This document shows, one piece after another, positions 21,922 to 32,279 of a stretch of DNA of 64,000 bases. The translations under genes and the position numbers were made by a program. Source of the stretch: Henningerozyma blattae CBS 6284 (taxonomy: Eukaryota > Ascomycota > Saccharomycetes > Saccharomycetales > Saccharomycetaceae). The notes under the pieces were generated by a model. That model saw only the letters and a program-made list of their open reading frames with translations, searched no databases and had not been told where the DNA came from. The DNA is taken from the NCBI RefSeq assembly GCF_000315915.1, contig NC_020187.1, forward strand, positions 372,001 to 436,000. Direction: 5' to 3'. Each line of letters begins with the position of its first letter. Position 1 is the first letter of the stretch.

Positions 21922-24246
21922 ATGGCAGGCACTTATCATTCTACAGATGACCTTCTTATTGAAGTAGATTGGAATAACGTCATAAATGATAGTGACGAAA
22001 ATGGTCAGCAAGAAACTAGTACCCAAATAAAGCTCGACCCTAGTAGTGGAGCTCCAATAATTCCATTAAGTGAAGAGTCTGATGATATACCTAAAGATTC
22101 CATTGAGATGAAATTTAAAATGAATAACATAAATTCCAATCAAGTCGTATATTTTAGCAATGAGACTGTAAAATGCTTATACCCCGTTACTATCGATGAA
22201 GCGTCTATTGATAATTCTGAGGGATATATAGAATATGTTACGAAGATCTTCGAAATATATGATAGCTTAGGAGAAGATCGTATTTTCAACATCCCTATGA
22301 TGGGTTTAATTAATAAAATGAACAATAGAAATCATGATTATAATGTTAATTTAAGTATGGAAATGATGATCAGCGAATTAGAAATATTTATTGATAAAAT
22401 TAAGAATGACTGTACTAAAATAAATAGATTCTATCAACTAGAAAATTGTTTGAGCATACTAAACTGTCTAAGAATCATGTATTTTATAATGGATGGATCT
22501 GAGGAGGATTCCGTTATGAACGGGAATGATATGTCCAAGAATCAAATAGAAAATGATAAGAAAAGGCAGATATTTATTAATGGCTTAATTAAGTGGGTCA
22601 ATAGATCAGATGGTGAGCCTAATGCTGACTTCATTGAACAAGTATTTGATAGCACTGAACAATTAGGGGAAGAGGAGCTACCAGAAAATTCACCACAAGG
22701 AGCAAGAGATTCACATGTGTTTGAAACAGAAATCTTCTGGAAATTAATAAACCAATTAATTATAAGAGGTCTATTTAGTCAAGCTATAGGTTGTATTGAT
22801 AGAAGTGGTCTAAAAGAATATCTATTGGCCCAATGTGATGTATCATCTAATGCTTTACTAGACATTATCTCTTTATTGAAGGAGTATCCAGCCGATAGTT
22901 TAAGTACATTCCGTGAGTGGAAAAATTTAGCTCTAGAATTACTACAAAATTATAGCATGAATGATGACATCAGTATTAGTGGTGATTTACGTGATTCTAT
23001 TGAAGATACTCTATTAATTATCAGTGGTGATAAGAATTGCATATTAAAATATTCACAATTCTGGTATGAAAGTATTTGTGGTTTTTATTTATTCTACATT
23101 CCATCATTAGAATTAATTAAAACTGAATATTTAGCATGGTCGATAAAGAAAAATACAATCAATGTAGTTAATTCATGGGAAGTTGCCAGTAAAGACTTAA
23201 TGCAGGGTAAAATATATCCGATCCTACCAATACTAGAAAAATATGATTTAGCAACAAGCTCATTTACTTCTGGTTTATGTCAAGCTAAAGGTCTTCTTGA
23301 GCCTGAAATAGAAGAACAATATGGTATTGTAAATTATATGATAAACTCATTTGCATTTGAAATTTGTAGCAAAATGAATAATAAGAAGCTATGGCCAATT
23401 GCCATTGGTTTAATCTGTAATAACCCTAACAATTCTAATACTTACAAGAGAATTACAATAGGCGAATTGATTGCACATTTCCCATATGAAACAAATGATG
23501 ACCTTGAATGGCTATTAAGTATATGTGCCGAGTGGAAATTAATTGATGTTGCAAAAAAAATATACATGCAATTAGGTAATACTATGATGTATGAGGGTAA
23601 TACAATTGAAGCTATGAAGAACTTTAGTAAAGGTGGCAATATTGAAATGGTTAAACACTATTCATGGATGCTATTTGAAGCATCAATTTTACAAAGTAAG
23701 CCTTTAGATGACATTATACTAAACACAATTGTATCTGATGATGCTTCAAAGATAGACAGTGATATTCCCGAAGAAATTTTAGATAAAATGGTTACTAATA
23801 CTATGAGACAAACATTATCACCTTATGGTGTACTATTTAAATTTTTCCAACTAATTGAAGAAGAAAAATTCTCGAGTGCATTGGAATTACTATTATTACT
23901 AATTAACTTTCAGTATCTTCCAAAGCATTATCTAGTTTTAATTACAAGTAAATTACTATACCCAATTTATTTAATGGATGATACTAAGAAGGTGAGTGAA
24001 GAAAGCATCCTAATCTTGATCGAAGTGATCGAAAAGGAATGGGATTGTAAGGATGAAAAATCTATTATCATATATCAGCGTGTAATTGCAGAAGAATATG
24101 AAAAAGAGAGTGAACACATGAATTTAGATCAAGACGACAAACAGAATCGCAAGGCAACTAATTATCCGGGTACTATTGAAGATTTTCTAAAACAAGTGCG
24201 TCGTCTCTTAAATTTCAAATTATGCGATGACTATATTATATTATGA
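21922..24246 (+). CDS. NUP85: Nucleoporin Nup85
   Basis: The 774-residue product compares with 744 for S. cerevisiae Nup85 (YJR042W), a member of the Y-shaped Nup84 complex of the nuclear pore scaffold. The body is predicted all-helical, as expected for the ancestral coatomer element fold. The acidic N-terminus before the first conserved segment (about residues 1-70) is variable. Recognition rests on overall sequence character plus position: it diverges from URB2 exactly as YJR041C/YJR042W do. The start is the first ATG after the intergenic region. Confidence 0.9.
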   Translation: MAGTYHSTDDLLIEVDWNNVINDSDENGQQETSTQIKLDPSSGAPIIPLSEESDDIPKDSIEMKFKMNNINSNQVVYFSNETVKCLYPVTIDEASIDNSEGYIEYVTKIFEIYDSLGEDRIFNIPMMGLINKMNNRNHDYNVNLSMEMMISELEIFIDKIKNDCTKINRFYQLENCLSILNCLRIMYFIMDGSEEDSVMNGNDMSKNQIENDKKRQIFINGLIKWVNRSDGEPNADFIEQVFDSTEQLGEEELPENSPQGARDSHVFETEIFWKLINQLIIRGLFSQAIGCIDRSGLKEYLLAQCDVSSNALLDIISLLKEYPADSLSTFREWKNLALELLQNYSMNDDISISGDLRDSIEDTLLIISGDKNCILKYSQFWYESICGFYLFYIPSLELIKTEYLAWSIKKNTINVVNSWEVASKDLMQGKIYPILPILEKYDLATSSFTSGLCQAKGLLEPEIEEQYGIVNYMINSFAFEICSKMNNKKLWPIAIGLICNNPNNSNTYKRITIGELIAHFPYETNDDLEWLLSICAEWKLIDVAKKIYMQLGNTMMYEGNTIEAMKNFSKGGNIEMVKHYSWMLFEASILQSKPLDDIILNTIVSDDASKIDSDIPEEILDKMVTNTMRQTLSPYGVLFKFFQLIEEEKFSSALELLLLLINFQYLPKHYLVLITSKLLYPIYLMDDTKKVSEESILILIEVIEKEWDCKDEKSIIIYQRVIAEEYEKESEHMNLDQDDKQNRKATNYPGTIEDFLKQVRRLLNFKLCDDYIIL

Positions 24247-24731
24247 GAACGGCGCGAAACCATAAATTGATAAAAAATAGGTCAAACAGAACGAGACAAT
24301 GGAATGATTTAAAAATAAAAAAATACTGCACAAAATTCTCCCACACCGAATTAGGTCATCAATTTGGCAGTAAAAATTCAAAGTGTACTATAATGTAACA
24401 TATATGTACAAGAATATATTAGATTGCCTAAATAGCATAGATATATACACATGTAATATTCATATTACCAATTGCATTCGGTAATTTGTAAAATCATTTT
24501 CACTTAAGTTCAATTCGTTTTCAAAAATCTATATGATCATAAAAAAGCTTTTGATACTAGTTGAAATTAATAGGATTAGAAGTATAGAAAATGGGGATAT
24601 AATAAGAGTATTTTCTGTATATATATATATAACTAAAAACATTTATACAAACTGATCAGTTCTTAGACTCATTGGAGATATACGTATATATAATTGATCA
24701 GTTTATATATGTATTTTTATTTTTCGTTAAA
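24247..24731. other. Convergent NUP85/VMA3 3' spacer
   Basis: AT-rich spacer. SNU13, which lies next to VMA3 in S. cerevisiae (YEL026W), is absent. Two copies of tgatcagtt occur around 24654 and 24698; no function is apparent. Confidence 0.4.
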
Positions 24732-25214
24732 TTAACATACAACGTCTTGTGTAGCTCTAGAGTTTAATAATAGGGCAACAATTAAACCATATAACCCTAA
24801 AACTTCAGCGAAAATTAAAATTAAAATCATACCGACGAATAATCTTGGTTGTTGAGAAGTACCTCTAACACCGGCATCACCAACAATACCAATGGCGAAA
24901 CCTGCAGCTAACCCTGACAAACCGACAGACAAACCAGCACCTAATTGAATAAAACCAGTGTATAATGCTTGTTTCTGACCCAAAGAATAACAAACCAAGA
25001 CTGAAACAACTAACCCGTAAATAGCAATAATACCAGCCATAATAACTGGAACAATATTCTTAAATAATAAATCAGGTCTTAAAACACAGGTGGCACAAAT
25101 ACCAACACCTGATTTAGCAGTACCATAAGCAGCACCTAAAGAGGTGAAGACGATGGCGGCGGCACAACCCATTGCACCGAAAAATGGGGCATAAACTGGA
25201 CAAAGTTCACTCAT
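24732..25214 (-). CDS. VMA3: V-ATPase proteolipid subunit c
   Basis: The 160-residue proteolipid is nearly identical to S. cerevisiae Vma3 (YEL027W). It forms the rotating c-ring of the vacuolar H+-ATPase Vo sector. Four transmembrane helices are visible, and the proton-carrying Glu137 lies in helix 4 ([13 protein letters not shown]). The C-terminus ATQDVVC and the loop [13 protein letters not shown] are conserved. Codons are strongly biased, consistent with high expression. Its close relative Vma11 is ruled out by the N-terminus and the shorter length. Confidence 0.99.
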   Translation of the reverse strand: MSELCPVYAPFFGAMGCAAAIVFTSLGAAYGTAKSGVGICATCVLRPDLLFKNIVPVIMAGIIAIYGLVVSVLVCYSLGQKQALYTGFIQLGAGLSVGLSGLAAGFAIGIVGDAGVRGTSQQPRLFVGMILILIFAEVLGLYGLIVALLLNSRATQDVVC

Positions 25215-26133
25215 TGTATATTAATTGTTTGTAAGTGGAGGGGGTGGATGGTTTTCTGGTATCAGTGTATTGATGAAATATATATGCTCAGAATCTATAA
25301 TAATTGACCGATATATGAATTAAGCTTTAAAATAGATAATCTTCAAGTGAAACAGCAATAAGCATTCAGATTCTAAATTAAGAATTCCTTTGTTTGAAAT
25401 TACGACTGGCAATTAATCATTCTTTAAATATTTGAAATTACGAATTTACTTTTTCTTTATTTTCTTTGACTTTTTCGGCTTTTTTGTCTTACCATATGCG
25501 GGTAATTTTTTGATAATAACCTTATCACGTGCACAATACCCTAATGTGTCACAAATATGTATTTGTCTCTTTTTGTTTGATATTGATAATGATGTTTTTC
25601 ATTATGCTAGATACATCTTTAATATTTCTAAAAATAAATTATAATATTAATTTTTTGCTTGTTATTATTTGTACAAGAATGTTGGGAACCTCTTCTGTAA
25701 TGCCAAGCTTATAAGAAAACCCTTTAATTTAAGCTAAAAGCTGCTTTAATATTTGAACAGTTTTTACAAATTATTGTTTTTACAAGTATACACCAGAGAA
25801 TATAGGAAAAAAAATTTTGTCCAAACATTGGACTTCAATTTCCTTAATGCAGGCTTGTTATCTTGGTCTTAGCCTTCACATATTTCAGATTTAATAAATG
25901 AATAATATAAAGATAGCATAAAATGACAATAGTACTATATAATCTGTCCAAGAAGTTTATAGGCATCAAGGTAGTATTTGTTGGTATTACATAATAATAT
26001 ACCTCAAAATAGTCATGTTCGGGCGTAAATTGTTATTACTTAAAATAATAAAAAATATGTATTGTACAATAAGATAATTATTTGTCCAAATTATGATTCT
26101 AGTAGATGTAGATAAGCATTTGTATAATGTTTT
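25215..26133. other. VMA3 upstream / POL32 downstream spacer
   Basis: The 919 bp region holds the VMA3 promoter at its left end. A tcacgtg E-box of the Cbf1/Pho4 type sits at 25525-25531, about 310 bp upstream of the VMA3 ATG. The short hydrophobic frames here are AT-rich translation noise. No RNA gene was recognised. Confidence 0.45.
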
Positions 26134-27393
26134 TTATTTAGCTAATTTGAAAAACCCAGTTAATGTTGATTGTCTCTGTTTTTTATTAGATGTACGAGGT
26201 TTTTTAGTAGCAGAGTTGGTGGTTGACGGAGATGAGTAAGTACGTTTTTGAACTGGAGATGACTGAGCTTGTGGTTGCTTTCTGGTACTCAGTATATAAC
26301 CTTCTTCATCCCTTACTACTTCAGTATCTATTTTTTTCTCCAATGGATTAGATGTTGTTATTTTCTCTTGGTTATCGTTATCAACGCCTTTTTGTGCATC
26401 AGATTTCGATATTTCTAATATGGAGGCTTCAGTTGTAGTATCTAATAATTCTGCTAATTCTTCTTCATTTAACTCTGTTGATTGTGGATTCTTTGTTGAG
26501 GTTTTGCTCAATTCTTTATATAAATGTGGATCAGTTCCGTCCTTGTTACTATTATTGGTATTACTCTCCTTATCTTCTATTTCTTCATCACTAGCATCCA
26601 CAAACAATGTATTCAAATCTTTCAATTGCTCCCTTTTTTTGGTAGAATCTTTTGCTTCTGTTTCCTTTTGTTTTTCAATTAATTCTTCTTTTCTCCTATT
26701 TAATTGTTCTTTTCTCTCATTCTCTTTTTCTTCTCTTTGTTTTCTCATACGAGCTAAAATTGCAGTTGATCTTAATCCAGTATCAGATGGAATTGTTTTA
26801 CTTCTTTTTGCTGATCCTGACGATATAGGATTTGTCTTGTCTGCTTCTTTAGATTCTGTACTTGTGCCCACAGTCTTACTTCTTTGTTTCATACTACTAA
26901 ATGGATCTAGTTTTTCTAAAGGTGGCTTTATCTTATCTGTAGGTGTTGTTGTTGGAGCATCTGATGAAGCTGAGTCTATTATTGTTGGCGTTCCTTCTGG
27001 TATTTTTAAGGTAACTGGATTCCTTAAATTTATAAATACTGTCTGATCCATCAACTGATTTGTTGGGATGAAGGAATCAGTTGGGTTGAAACCATAAATG
27101 AAACAATCAAGTAATTCTGATTTGTTTGGTATATTATTGACATCATTAATCACTTTTATGTTCCCAGATTTATAGACTGCGACAATTACTAGATTAAAAT
27201 CATGAGTTTTACTATCGTTGGAATCATCATTAGCACATTTGATGGTTTTGTAATAATCATATAATAGCTGTTTTGCCTGCGATGGGCCAATCTGAAATTG
27301 AAAAATTAAATCTTGAAACTGAATTGTTATTCCCTTCCCAATCTGCTTCTCAATGTACTGAAATATTTGGTCTTTATTGGATATCTCTAACAT
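26134..27393 (-). CDS. POL32: DNA polymerase delta subunit Pol32
   Basis: The 419-residue protein compares with 350 in S. cerevisiae (YJR043C). It is the non-essential third subunit of DNA polymerase delta, used in replication, translesion synthesis (also bound to pol zeta) and break-induced replication. The N-terminal third is the folded part that binds Pol31 (begins MLEISNKDQIFQYIEKQIGK). The middle is charged and Ser/Thr-rich with a lysine/glutamate coiled-coil-like segment near residues 215-250. The extreme C-terminus is a PCNA-binding PIP box, QSTLTGFF. A long antisense frame across its Ser/Thr-rich region is a composition artefact. Two MCB-like elements lie 125-160 bp upstream. Confidence 0.95.
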   Translation of the reverse strand: MLEISNKDQIFQYIEKQIGKGITIQFQDLIFQFQIGPSQAKQLLYDYYKTIKCANDDSNDSKTHDFNLVIVAVYKSGNIKVINDVNNIPNKSELLDCFIYGFNPTDSFIPTNQLMDQTVFINLRNPVTLKIPEGTPTIIDSASSDAPTTTPTDKIKPPLEKLDPFSSMKQRSKTVGTSTESKEADKTNPISSGSAKRSKTIPSDTGLRSTAILARMRKQREEKENERKEQLNRRKEELIEKQKETEAKDSTKKREQLKDLNTLFVDASDEEIEDKESNTNNSNKDGTDPHLYKELSKTSTKNPQSTELNEEELAELLDTTTEASILEISKSDAQKGVDNDNQEKITTSNPLEKKIDTEVVRDEEGYILSTRKQPQAQSSPVQKRTYSSPSTTNSATKKPRTSNKKQRQSTLTGFFKLAK

Positions 27394-27516
27394 GACTGTA
27401 AATTTCTGTATTTTTTACTTCTCAATGAGTATAATATTTTAAACTTAACTTAAAATATAGAAATATTAGATGTGTATATAATTCTATTATTTTTGCTTAC
27501 TATTTTTTCTGAAGCC

Positions 27517-27553
27517 ATTTATTACGCGACATCTCAAAGTATTTATTACGCGA
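27517..27553 (-). promoter_or_regulatory. Duplicated MCB-like element upstream of POL32
   Basis: The 13-mer atttattacgcga occurs twice, at 27517-27529 and 27541-27553. Each copy contains the MBF core ACGCG (CGCGT on the gene strand). They lie 124-160 bp before the POL32 ATG. In S. cerevisiae POL32 is a replication gene with G1/S expression, so MBF control is a reasonable inference. Confidence 0.6.
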
Positions 27554-28062
27554 TACCGTTTATCACCAAATAAATAGTAGTAACATATATATTTGGGGAA
27601 ATGCAGCTAATTTAGCAAATAATACTACTATGAAGTAGTTCATCATAGAAAATGCTATACAAAGAGGAGTCTAATTTAATAGAATAAAAATATTTTTAGA
27701 TGTTCTTTTTCTTCTGTTTTTTACTCTCTCACACGGTATGATTTTTTTTAGAGCTTCACTGCACAATATTTATTTTATTTAACTTTACAGAGTGTATCTA
27801 ACCTTCCTTCTGGTATATCTAATTGCATCGTGTTCTGACTAATATTGTTTTATTCCTTGGTACAATGTTTCATCCAACATAATTTGAACATTTTTTTATC
27901 TAGAGTTAGTTTATTCCCTTACTTGAATTAAATGTTGACTATATTCATATCAGCTCATATTCCATTAATATTATGTGAGCTCTCATATTAATTAAAGCAT
28001 CTTAATAAAGTCTCAGAGAATACGATATGATCACGTGGTAATAAAAATTACGAAAAAATAAA

Positions 28063-28134
28063 TAGCGCCGCCTAGTTTCGATCTAGGGACATCAGGGTTA
28101 TGAGCCCTGCGCGCTTCCACTGCGCCACGGCGCT
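28063..28134 (-). tRNA. Initiator tRNA-Met (CAT)
   Basis: The 72-nt gene matches the S. cerevisiae initiator closely: it begins AGCGCCGTGGCGCAGTGG and ends GGCGGCGCTA. It shows the initiator hallmarks: an A1:U72 acceptor pair, three consecutive G:C pairs in the anticodon stem (CAGGG CTCATAA CCCTG), and A54/A60 in a GATCGAAAC T-loop. The T-stem is CCTAG/CTAGG instead of CTCGG/CCGAG, a compensated change. A T6 terminator follows on the gene strand (A-run 28053-28058). No intron. Confidence 0.97.
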
Positions 28135-29790
28135 CCGTTTTGAATGGTTTTTTATTAGTATACTATTTAGTAATGTACATTAAGTATACACGTGATACTG
28201 GAAGCTATATGTTAGATCAAAAACAGAATCTAAATATAATATACTTCATCTGAGATATACACAATCATTCTTGTCAATAAAAGTCATTACTTTGCTTTTT
28301 CATTTTATATATATACTGGATATCTCAACATTTTGTTATTGTTTTAATTTTATTTATTTGAAAATACAAAAACAATAATTTCCTAAATATACTGAGGACC
28401 AATATTTTACTTGAAATATAGTCTACTATATAATTACACTATTATTTTATTACTAATAGAATTTTTCCTTGTCTATTATCTATTAAACGTCATCTATTGA
28501 TAAATGCTTTTGTAAAACATTTGAATCCTTTGTAGCGCTGCTATTCCCTGTCATACTTTAGAGACTAATTTTGTTTAGCAGATAGTTAAAATTATAGAAA
28601 CCTCTTACCTTTCTCAGTAGGAATAAAAGGTATAAAATTACGTAAATTACAATAATTAGATACCAAATAAATGTTTGGCAATTTATACATTTTGTTTTGA
28701 ATAAGAGAAGTGAATTCATTTTCGTTTACAGGTAAAATTTTTTTCACAAGTATTGTCTGGTTCTTATACTTGGTATATTCTGTAGTATTTACATAATATT
28801 ACTCAATTTGGTGACAATGAATTATCCACTTGGGGTTTTCATTAGCAAAGTATATGCACATTATACCATATTTTATCCTGGAACAGTATATCTACTGTTT
28901 TATGTATAAAAACCATAATTATTTAACAGTTTTATTAAATATGTCAAGTTGTTTAATACTAGTCAAATATGTCTTTTTTTTTGTCTACTAATGTTTTTTT
29001 CACTTTTGATCTTCTAATCCTTTTTTCCCCTAAGCTATAAATAGTTTTTACTCAAGGGAATATTTAATCCTTTTGGATTATTTGAAAGAATTCTTAGCTC
29101 ATTACAAAAAAAAATAATATTTTATGATCCTTACAACCATGGAAATAAATCCTTAGCTGCCTAAGTTTTAGGAAAGCAATAATAAGTTGGTTAGTATTCA
29201 GCATTGCTAAACAGTAAGACTTGACTTCTAAATAACATTATAAATGAGTATTAAGTAGGATAATATAATAGCATCTGATACCGGGTAAAACCAGTCACTG
29301 GCTATAATATAATGATTTTACATTATTATTTTGTATTACTATTTTATTTCGTAATTATTTCCAAAATAGGTATAGTATTCAAAAAATAGGTACTATTATT
29401 ACATTAATTTAACGTTCCACAATGCTTAATGTATAAAGAAGTAGTACTATTTACTGTTAAAAAAAACGGGCGGCGCTATCACATGTAGTCACGCTGCGCA
29501 TTCACTCAACATCCGGAATAAATAGGAATAAATCATTAAAATACTTAATGACCAACAATAACCTTCAATCCTCTCATTGATAAATATAGACTTTTTAAGG
29601 ACAACAATTTTGACCACTAGATAGCATAGATTATAGATATTTTTAGTGACAGCACTTTTAACTATCAAACAATATTAGACAATTAGGCATAAAGGGACTT
29701 CCTAACTTGTTATATATGTTAAGTGAGAATTCATTATTGTTGATTTATTAAAAACTGCTAATCCTTATAACAGCATTTAAAAAAATTAAA
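28135..29790. other. 1.65 kb spacer between tRNA-Met and BUD16
   Basis: AT-rich DNA without a credible gene. No long terminal repeat or tRNA-associated transposon remnant could be identified. A small GC-richer patch at 29466-29512 lies about 280 bp upstream of BUD16 and may be promoter sequence. Confidence 0.4.
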
Positions 29791-30777
29791 ATGCCATTAT
29801 TATTAGCCACCCAGTCTCATGTATGCCATGGGTATGTTGGAAATAGAGCTGCTACATTCCCATTGCAATGCTTAGGTTGGGATGTAGATTGTTGTAACTC
29901 TGTTCAATTTTCAAATCATACCGGCTATGGTATGGATAAAGTGTTTGGTAATATTACTTCTACTGATGATCTAAATAATATTTTAAAAGATTTGTTTTCT
30001 AAAGAAAAAAGCCACCAATATAATGCTTTGTTATCAGGCTATTTGCCGAATCAAATGTCTGTTAAATGTATGAGTCAGAACTATAAGAATTATAAATCAA
30101 ATCACGGGGATTGCGTTTGGTTAATGGATCCAGTAATGGGGGACGAGGGTCAATTATATGTCTCTGAAGATGTTGTACCGGAATATAGATCTATCATATT
30201 TAATAATGAGCCTGGCCTTGTAAATATCATAACACCAAATCAATTCGAATTAGAGTTATTATGTGATAAAAAAATTAGAACTTTTGAAGAATTGGAAAAT
30301 TGCTTGACTATGCTAAGAAAATATGTTGATACAATCATAGTAACATCGATCGATTCCTCATTAGTAGAAACAAAGGAGACAAAAGAAGGCAAGAGCACAG
30401 ACGAATCTTATATATATTGTGTGGTATCAAGTGAAAAGCAGAGCAAAGGCGATGGCTCACAGATATTTAGGGTACCTCTATTGAAGTCATATGTTACAGG
30501 TGTTGGAGACTTGTTTTCCGCTTTAGTTCTTGATCGTATTTATAATTATGATGCAGAAGAAAGATTTGATAAAAAAATTCCCTTCTATAATCAGATTAAT
30601 GAGGTATTAGATGTTATCCAAAGAGTATTGAAACTAACACAAAGCTATGCTCCGAAAGATTTGGTTTCCAAAATAAATTCTGCTGATGAAATGAAACTGA
30701 TGGAGTTGAGGATTATCGAGGCAAGAGATTATTATGATAAGCCAACTAGACATGATTATAGATATATATGCCATTAA
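29791..30777 (+). CDS. BUD16: Pyridoxal kinase Bud16
   Basis: The 328-residue protein belongs to the PdxK branch of ribokinase-like kinases and compares with 312 in S. cerevisiae (YEL029C). It phosphorylates pyridoxal and related vitamers to make PLP in the cytosol. Visible features are the N-terminal substrate motif SHVCHGYVGNRAATFPLQ (residues 9-26), WLMDPVMGD and TPNQFELELL in the core, and the C-terminal GVGDLFSAL motif with the catalytic aspartate. BUD16 and VPS55 converge, interleaving a YEL gene with YJR genes. Confidence 0.95.
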   Translation: MPLLLATQSHVCHGYVGNRAATFPLQCLGWDVDCCNSVQFSNHTGYGMDKVFGNITSTDDLNNILKDLFSKEKSHQYNALLSGYLPNQMSVKCMSQNYKNYKSNHGDCVWLMDPVMGDEGQLYVSEDVVPEYRSIIFNNEPGLVNIITPNQFELELLCDKKIRTFEELENCLTMLRKYVDTIIVTSIDSSLVETKETKEGKSTDESYIYCVVSSEKQSKGDGSQIFRVPLLKSYVTGVGDLFSALVLDRIYNYDAEERFDKKIPFYNQINEVLDVIQRVLKLTQSYAPKDLVSKINSADEMKLMELRIIEARDYYDKPTRHDYRYICH

Positions 30778-31080
30778 GGATACCGATTCTAATTCTAAAT
30801 AGAAATAACAAATTAAATAAAATATAATTATAAAGTAGATACCTATTTAATATGTTTTAGTATCATGTACATATCCATATGCCTATTTAAATATTAATTT
30901 ATCATTTATACAAATGACAAAAAAAAGTTTACTATTTCTTAATGGTACAAAAGTTATTCTACTCCTTTATTTATGTTTTTTTTTCTATATTCATAATTAA
31001 TAACAAATTCCAATAAGTTTCAAGAACGTAGGAAATTTTGATATATCTGATGAAGCATAGACTATTATATAGGCTTAAAT
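30778..31080. other. Convergent BUD16/VPS55 spacer
   Basis: AT-rich convergent spacer. It has one 11/11 match to the S. cerevisiae ARS consensus at 30969-30979 (atttatgtttt). Such matches are expected by chance about ten times in a window of this composition, so this is not called an origin. Confidence 0.4.
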
Positions 31081-31515
31081 TTAGCCAAAAAGGGCATCAT
31101 CTTCTTGATCCCAAGAAGAATTGAAAAACCTTGTAAATACAACAATACTGGCGTATATTATTGAACCACCTAAAACACTCATAGCACAACTCTCAGGTGT
31201 AATAATTTGGCAATGCTGGAAAATCATTGGCATCAGAATACCACTTGAAACAAACAAACCTGTCATAAAATGGGCAAAATCATGATTAGAATTATTAGAC
31301 TCGGACATAAAATCGGTGCTCCCATTTGAACCAAAGGAATCAGATTTACGTGATAATAAATTTGGTAGTGGTGCAATTAAAAATATAAGAATATCAAATA
31401 ATGGGTAATAATTACGGAATAATGCACAACTTAATATAACTAATAAGAATCCTAAGGCTAAGAATCCTGATAATGAAATGATTTTAGTAATTGGTGAAAC
31501 TTTAACGTGAAACAT
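31081..31515 (-). CDS. VPS55: Late endosomal protein Vps55
   Basis: The 144-residue membrane protein compares with 140 in S. cerevisiae (YJR044C) and is a distant relative of the human leptin-receptor overlapping transcript protein. With Vps68 it acts in late endosome-to-vacuole sorting. The start MFHVKVSPITKIISLSGFLA and the motif FRNYYPLFDILIFL are highly conserved. Four hydrophobic segments are visible, and the tail ends DDALFG. The start is the only ATG before the first conserved segment. Confidence 0.97.
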   Translation of the reverse strand: MFHVKVSPITKIISLSGFLALGFLLVILSCALFRNYYPLFDILIFLIAPLPNLLSRKSDSFGSNGSTDFMSESNNSNHDFAHFMTGLFVSSGILMPMIFQHCQIITPESCAMSVLGGSIIYASIVVFTRFFNSSWDQEDDALFG

Positions 31516-32279
31516 GATTTTATAGCCCTCCTTAAATTGTTGATGTATTCCTACCTTTATAGCGATGGGTTATAGTGGATATGGACAATATATCAGTTAT
31601 CTATTTATTTTAAATATTATGCAATAATCTATATTTAACTGATGATATGTTTATGCGTTTATCTATAAGCCATTTAGATACTTCATTTTTTTTATTATAA
31701 TACGATATTTAAATGAATTAACCCAAAATTAAATTCTCGGAGGCGGGTTTAGTATTTCCAGATAAGGGGAGCTTAGTTTGAATTAGCAACTGAACAGGGC
31801 AACGCTTGACGCAGATATAAATAATAAATAACTATTTTTTTGAATAAGATCAAATTTAGTATATACTGAAACTAGTAAGCCAGGATTTGTAATGTTAAAA
31901 TACTGGATTCTCGATATGGTAAGGATATGTATCGAGCATCTCACGTGATGCCTACTGAGCTTGTGATATCCCATTCTTAATCTTCGTAGTAACAGTACTT
32001 AATCACAATGCGTCATTACCATCTCATTGTAAATCTACTCGAGACAAAGTTCAGTTGTATTCACCTAGCCTAGCTATTAATTAATTGTTTCATTTCAAAC
32101 CTTAGGGTAAATTAGGGTATTTGGTTGCCGAGAATTGGGTTATCGACAAAGAAGAATCGAATCTATAGCTCATCTATCATTTTAAAAAATGAATAGTAAC
32201 TTAAATTGAAATACTTCATTGAAACTAGGAAAACACACAACGCCTACTCCCCAAATAACAACTTTAATATTATTGTAGC
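31516..32279. other. Divergent VPS55/TAH11 promoter region
   Basis: A 764 bp divergent spacer. A palindromic tcacgtga Cbf1-type site lies at 31941-31948. A GC-richer patch is at 31740-31810. SSC1/ECM10, which lies between these genes in S. cerevisiae (YJR045C), is absent. Confidence 0.45.

Noticed and set aside
26420..27046. 208-codon frame antisense to POL32
   Set aside because: Composition (Ser/Val/Leu) mirrors the low-complexity sense coding region; POL32 is clearly the real gene by its PIP box and position.
28030..28037. CDEI-like tcacgtg words (also 25525, 31941, 53047) as possible point centromere
   Set aside because: No CDEIII core with the TTCCGAA-type sequence lies about 80-90 bp away at any of them; these are better viewed as ordinary Cbf1/Pho4-type E-boxes.
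30969..30979. Perfect 11-base ARS consensus in a convergent spacer (another at 53018-53028)
   Set aside because: About ten such matches are expected by chance in DNA this AT-rich; without B-elements or origin data it is not a feature.
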